Shown here in pieces: positions 4,528 to 7,561 of a stretch of DNA of 7,561 bases (the stretch's first letter is position 1; every line of letters begins with the position of its first letter). The DNA comes from Candidatus Parcubacteria bacterium (GTDB taxonomy: Bacteria; Patescibacteriota; Minisyncoccia; Phycocordibacterales; Phycocordibacteraceae): the NCBI GenBank assembly GCA_022616215.1, contig JAKEFE010000027.1, positions 1 to 7,561 on the forward strand, in the 5' to 3' direction. A program made the translations under genes and the position numbers. The notes under the pieces are model-generated. The model was not told where the DNA came from, did not search any database, and saw only the letters and a list, made by a program, of their open reading frames with translations.

Positions 4528-5791
4528 GACGCATCCTGGGCTCTTGGTGGCCTCTGGGGCGGCCGTTTTTGTGCTTGCCGGTCTTTTTGTGCTTCCGCAG
4601 TTTGCGGCTACCACTTATGTAAAGGGAGATGCTGCAGACGAAGAGAAGAAAGAACTACAAGAAGAGATAGAGAACATCAGAAAGAAAGAGGGTCGTCTTG
4701 AGACACCACAGCCACTGAAAGGTATTTACATGAGCCAGTGCGTAGTCGGCTCTCCTGCGTTTCGTGACTCACTCGTGAAATTCATCGATGACACTGACCT
4801 AAACGCAGTCGTCATTGACGTGAAAGATTTCAGTGGCACCATCGGGTTTCAGACAGAAGACCCACGCTTTTCTGGAGCGTCTATGCAGTCATGTGGTGCG
4901 CGCGACCTGAAAGCATTTTTAAAAACGCTTCACGACAAAGGCATTTACACCATCGCACGCATCACCGTCTTCCAAGATCCAGAATATTCAAGTGCCCACC
5001 CAGACGAAGCGGTACAGAGTGCATCAACGGGACGACCGTGGGAAGACCATAAAGGACTGAACTTTGTTGATGTGTCCTCTGAACCATTTTGGGACTACAT
5101 AGTAACGCTTTCAAAAGAAACCTACGCGCTTGGGTTTGATGAGCTTAACTTTGACTACATTCGGTACCCGTCTGATGGTCCTATGAAAGATGCGGTGTAT
5201 AAGAATCCGAATAAGGCGGAGGCGCTTGAGAAGTTCTTTGCGTATCTTCACGCTGAACTTAAACCTACAGGCGCTATCCTGTCTGCAGACCTCTTTGGCA
5301 TGACCGCATCAAACACAGACGATCTTGGTATCGGACAGGTGCTTGAACGGGCACTTCCGTACTTTGATTACATCATGCCGATGGTGTATCCCTCGCACTA
5401 CCCGGATGGTTTTAATGGATTCTCTGACCCGAACCTGTATCCGTATGAGATTGTGCATTTTGCAATGGAGCGAGCGGCGGCGCGTACCGTTGCCACGCAA
5501 AGTTCTGTTCGCACACTACACAGTACATCCATTATGCGCACCGAAACAGTGCCGGCCACGGCCACTACGGGAACAACCACCCGTGAAGTCGCTACAGGGC
5601 TCTACTCAAAAGAGAAATATGATGCGAATAAAATTCGCCCATGGCTTCAGGACTTTGATTATGGAAAGAATTATTTGCCCGCCGACATTCTTGCACAGAT
5701 ACAGGCAACGAATGACGCAGGCCTCACTTCCTGGATATTTTGGGATCCGGCAAACAAGTATGACAGCGTGCGTGCGGTAATGGCTAAGTAG
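4508..5791 (+). CDS. Membrane-anchored DUF4015-type putative glycoside hydrolase
   Basis: The 427-aa protein starts with a short basic region and one transmembrane segment (about 11-34), then a charged helical linker, probably a short coiled coil (DEEKKELQEEIENIRKKEG, 44-62). The domain of the DUF4015 family (PF13200, putative TIM-barrel glycoside hydrolase) follows: KGIYMS (71-76), LNAVVIDVKDFSG (98-110), DKGIYTIARITVFQDP (143-158), GLNFVDVSSEPFWDY (183-197), FDELNFDYIRYPSDG (210-224), ILSADLFG (257-264), FDYIMPMVYPSHY (286-298) and a final IRPWLQDFDYG...GLTSWIFWDP (376-413). Asp and Glu in the FDELNFD strand are the likeliest catalytic residues by analogy, which is not proven. A Ser/Thr/Ala-rich insertion at about 324-365 interrupts the domain. 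The anchor predicts an extracytoplasmic enzyme acting on polysaccharide; the substrate is unknown. A strong terminator follows 6 nt after the stop. Confidence 0.85.
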   Translation: MKNPPPRTHPGLLVASGAAVFVLAGLFVLPQFAATTYVKGDAADEEKKELQEEIENIRKKEGRLETPQPLKGIYMSQCVVGSPAFRDSLVKFIDDTDLNAVVIDVKDFSGTIGFQTEDPRFSGASMQSCGARDLKAFLKTLHDKGIYTIARITVFQDPEYSSAHPDEAVQSASTGRPWEDHKGLNFVDVSSEPFWDYIVTLSKETYALGFDELNFDYIRYPSDGPMKDAVYKNPNKAEALEKFFAYLHAELKPTGAILSADLFGMTASNTDDLGIGQVLERALPYFDYIMPMVYPSHYPDGFNGFSDPNLYPYEIVHFAMERAAARTVATQSSVRTLHSTSIMRTETVPATATTGTTTREVATGLYSKEKYDANKIRPWLQDFDYGKNYLPADILAQIQATNDAGLTSWIFWDPANKYDSVRAVMAK

Positions 5792-5797
5792 CCAATG

Positions 5798-5834
5798 CGC
5801 GGCGCCCAAAGGGCGCCGCGTTTCTTTTCTTTTT
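5798..5834 (+). terminator. Rho-independent terminator of the PrcB-like to DUF4015 block
   Basis: CGCGGCGCCC (5798-5807) and GGGCGCCGCG (5811-5820) form a perfect 10-bp all-G+C stem with loop AAA, followed by TTTCTTTTCTTTT. It ends the gene block just upstream and implies that the following ATPase gene needs its own promoter, which begins 4 nt after the T-tract. Confidence 0.95.
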
Positions 5835-5838
5835 CCGC

Positions 5839-5844
5839 TATAAT
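5839..5844 (+). promoter_or_regulatory. Consensus -10 box of the VirD4-like gene
   Basis: TATAAT is a perfect -10 hexamer ending 7 nt before ATG 5852. Because a strong terminator lies directly upstream, this is the only plausible transcription signal for the gene, and it predicts a leaderless mRNA. A recognisable -35 is missing at 17 nt, where the terminator's stem and T-tract lie. Confidence 0.75.
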
Positions 5845-5851
5845 CGTATCT

Positions 5852-7477
5852 ATGGATAATCCAGAGCGCGTGACCTATTTCGCCGCAACCGACAGCCGCG
5901 GCAAGCGGGTGCCGTTTGGCATCAAACAGAAAGACCGGAACAAGCATATGTACGTCATCGGGAAGACGGGCATGGGGAAATCTACTCTGCTTGAGAATAT
6001 GGCTATTCAGGACATCCAAAACGGGGAAGGGCTTGCATTTCTTGACCCGCATGGTGGCACGGCAGAAAAACTCCTTGAATATATTCCGGAACACCGCATC
6101 AAAGACGTCGTCTATTTTGCACCATTTGATCTTCAAAATCCCATTGCCTTTAACGTGATGGAAGATGTGGGGTACGACAAACGCCACCTCGTGGTATCCG
6201 GTCTCATGGCAGCATTCAAGAAAATTTGGGTTGATGCGTGGAGCGCGCGTATGGAATACATCCTTTCTAATACGCTCCTTGCGCTTCTTGAGTATCCGGA
6301 AGCGACCCTGCTTGGGGTCAACCGTATGTATACCGACAAGGCATACCGGAAAAAGGTTGTTGAAAACATACAAGACCCGGTCGTTAAAGATTTCTGGACG
6401 AAAGAATTCACCATCTATACCGACCGCTATACGCAGGAGGCAACACCGGCCATTCAAAACAAAATAGGGCAGTTCACCAGTAACCCACTCATCCGCAACA
6501 TCATCGGCCAGCCGCATTCTTCTTTTGACCTGCGCACCCTCATGGATGAGAAGAAAATTCTCATCATGAACCTTTCCAAAGGGCTGGTGGGCGAAACGAA
6601 TATGCGTCTGCTTGGCTCCATGCTCACGACTCGCATCTTTCTCGGAGCCATGAGCAGGGCAGACGCCTCTCGCGAAACACTTGAGCGGCTTCCAAACTTT
6701 TATTTCTATGTGGATGAGTTTCAGAACTTTGCCAACGAAACCTTTGCCGAAATTCTTTCGGAAGCGCGTAAATATAAGCTCAACCTTATCATCGCGCACC
6801 AATACATTGAACAGATGGAAGAAGAAGTGCGCGCGGCGGTTTTCGGTAACGTAGGCACCACCATTACGTTTCGGGTGGGGCCGTTTGATGCCGAAGTGCT
6901 TGAAACCATCTTTTCTCCGGAATTTAACACCGGAGATTTGGTCAACCTCGGTTTTACGCACATTTATCTGACGCTGATGATAGACGGCATTGGTTCTCGG
7001 CCTTTTTCGGCCGTAACGCTCCCGCCCATAGAGCCTCCGCGCCGCCATTTCAAAGCAGAAGTGGTGAGGGCATCACAAGAACACTACGGAAGAATACGAG
7101 AGACCATTGAGTCGGCAATTCTTGCGGAGCTTGCGCCTCCGTCTCCGGAACCTCATAAAAAACAGGAAAAGAAACAAGGAAGCGGGCAAAAAAGTGAGAG
7201 CACTCCCAAAAACTCGGCTTCCGGTAAATCTGCTTCCGACGTTGCCGTTGACCGAGAAAGTTTACGAGCAACACTTGCCGCGATGGCAGAAAAAGTGCGA
7301 TTAGAAAGCGAGAAACGCGAGTCCGCCAAAACAGAATCGCTCAAAAACGCACTCACCTCATCAATGAGCCAGCCGAGAAACACTGACGGAAGGGGTGCAA
7401 CGACACCGCCAACTAAACGCGCTCCGTTTGAGGTCTCTGAAGAGACGTTACGGGCGGTTTTTAAGGACGATGCATAG
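5852..7477 (+). CDS. VirD4/TraG-like DNA-transfer-type ATPase (no membrane domain)
   Basis: The 541-aa protein belongs to the VirD4/TraG/HerA-like P-loop ATPases. It has Walker A GKTGMGKST (37-45), FLDPHGG (63-69), Walker B with flanking hydrophobics FYFYVDEFQNF (283-293), and LIIAHQY (312-318), whose Gln fits the sensor position of this superfamily. Classical coupling proteins of conjugation have N-terminal transmembrane helices, but here the ATPase core begins about 30 residues in and no hydrophobic segment is seen, so the protein should be cytoplasmic. Residues about 428-528 form a Pro/Lys/Ser/Glu-rich, probably disordered tail, with a charged helix at 466-500. I chose ATG 5852 over an upstream in-frame ATG at 5795, because that would place the terminator and the TATAAT box inside the coding sequence. 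No relaxase or VirB genes are in view. Related proteins recur in CPR genomes; whether they move DNA or protein is unknown. Confidence 0.85.
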   Translation: MDNPERVTYFAATDSRGKRVPFGIKQKDRNKHMYVIGKTGMGKSTLLENMAIQDIQNGEGLAFLDPHGGTAEKLLEYIPEHRIKDVVYFAPFDLQNPIAFNVMEDVGYDKRHLVVSGLMAAFKKIWVDAWSARMEYILSNTLLALLEYPEATLLGVNRMYTDKAYRKKVVENIQDPVVKDFWTKEFTIYTDRYTQEATPAIQNKIGQFTSNPLIRNIIGQPHSSFDLRTLMDEKKILIMNLSKGLVGETNMRLLGSMLTTRIFLGAMSRADASRETLERLPNFYFYVDEFQNFANETFAEILSEARKYKLNLIIAHQYIEQMEEEVRAAVFGNVGTTITFRVGPFDAEVLETIFSPEFNTGDLVNLGFTHIYLTLMIDGIGSRPFSAVTLPPIEPPRRHFKAEVVRASQEHYGRIRETIESAILAELAPPSPEPHKKQEKKQGSGQKSESTPKNSASGKSASDVAVDRESLRATLAAMAEKVRLESEKRESAKTESLKNALTSSMSQPRNTDGRGATTPPTKRAPFEVSEETLRAVFKDDA

Positions 7478-7561
7478 GTATTTATTTCTTATCCTCCTAT
7501 TGTGCGTCCCGCATCTCGCTTTTGCGAGCGTCAGTATCAATGAAATTGCGTGGATGGGTAC
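7470..7561 (+). CDS. Secreted lamin-tail-domain protein (partial, 3' end off window)
   Basis: Thirty codons are visible before the window ends. The product opens with a signal peptide: a short basic start (MHR), a hydrophobic core (YLFLILLLCV), and a signal peptidase I site after AFA at residue 19. The mature part begins SVSINEIAWMGT, the typical first strand of a lamin tail domain (LTD) as found in many exported CPR proteins. The gene overlaps the 3' end of the ATPase gene by 8 nt in another frame, and AAGGA (7463-7467) lies 2 nt before the ATG, a short spacing. The overlap suggests co-expression with the ATPase. Total length and any further domains cannot be seen. Confidence 0.75.
   Translation, partial: MHRYLFLILLLCVPHLAFASVSINEIAWMG

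Noticed and set aside
6996..7013. Short inverted repeat CGGCC/GGCCG around T5 in the ATPase gene
   Set aside because: Only 5 pairs inside a conserved coding region, with no following T-tract. Fits chance.
5606..7048. Minus-strand 480-codon open frame opposite the ATPase gene
   Set aside because: It is the antisense shadow of the VirD4-like gene and the end of the DUF4015 gene, and crosses the terminator between them. The plus-strand product has clear Walker motifs, and the minus-strand product is rich in His, Arg, Phe and Val without motifs.
1..7561. CRISPR array, insertion sequence or transposon ends
   Set aside because: I saw no regularly spaced direct repeats, no transposase-like product and no terminal inverted repeats with target duplications. 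The 9-mer CAAAAGTCT occurs three times (near 781, 2172 and 2431) but within Lys-Ser-Leu codons at irregular spacing.

Overview
The window looks like a chromosomal segment from a Candidate Phyla Radiation (Patescibacteria, Parcubacteria-like) bacterium. The evidence is a set of compact, overlapping genes, shortened versions of universal enzymes (MurC of 405 aa, RsmI of 224 aa), and a set of genes typical of that group: a DUF4015-type putative glycoside hydrolase, a membrane-free VirD4/TraG-like ATPase, and the start of a secreted lamin-tail-domain protein. Base composition is moderate, close to half G+C. TGA is used as a stop by murD and rsmI, so the UGA-to-glycine code of Gracilibacteria and Absconditabacteria (SR1) does not apply. 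The lineage assignment is inference from gene content, not from a marker phylogeny.

Layout. Bases 17-51 are a near-ideal terminator hairpin, probably working in both directions. A possible tiny Gly-rich minus-strand gene (50-172) ends inside it. Bases 173-454 hold no recognisable gene. They do contain a 17-pair helix (277-293 with 375-391) whose G-U pairs suit only a plus-strand RNA, so an unrecognised structured RNA is possible. A tRNA-Ile(GAT) follows at 475-547, with an extended -10 promoter and a GC-rich discriminator.

From 603 to 5791 all genes are on the plus strand and tightly packed: a membrane-anchored PrcB-like protein, murD, murC (ATGA overlap with murD), rsmI (1 nt after murC), a 60-aa double-spanning membrane protein, and a membrane-anchored DUF4015 protein that overlaps it by 20 nt. 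MurC and MurD add L-Ala and D-Glu to UDP-MurNAc, consecutive steps of peptidoglycan precursor synthesis. RsmI methylates 16S rRNA at C1402. The DUF4015 protein is predicted to act on extracytoplasmic polysaccharide. A strong terminator at 5798-5834 closes this block.

A second unit begins at once with a TATAAT box and a 541-aa VirD4/TraG-like ATPase (5852-7477). Its end overlaps the start of a secreted lamin-tail-domain protein that runs off the window.

Regulation. Four plus-strand start codons (603, 1126, 4345, 5852) have a -10-like hexamer ending 6-7 nt upstream, which places the predicted transcript start at or next to the ATG. Leaderless transcription seems common here. Most of the window is ordinary for the group. 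The most open questions are the possible structured RNA before the tRNA, the leaderless pattern, and the role of the orphan ATPase paired with a lamin-tail protein.
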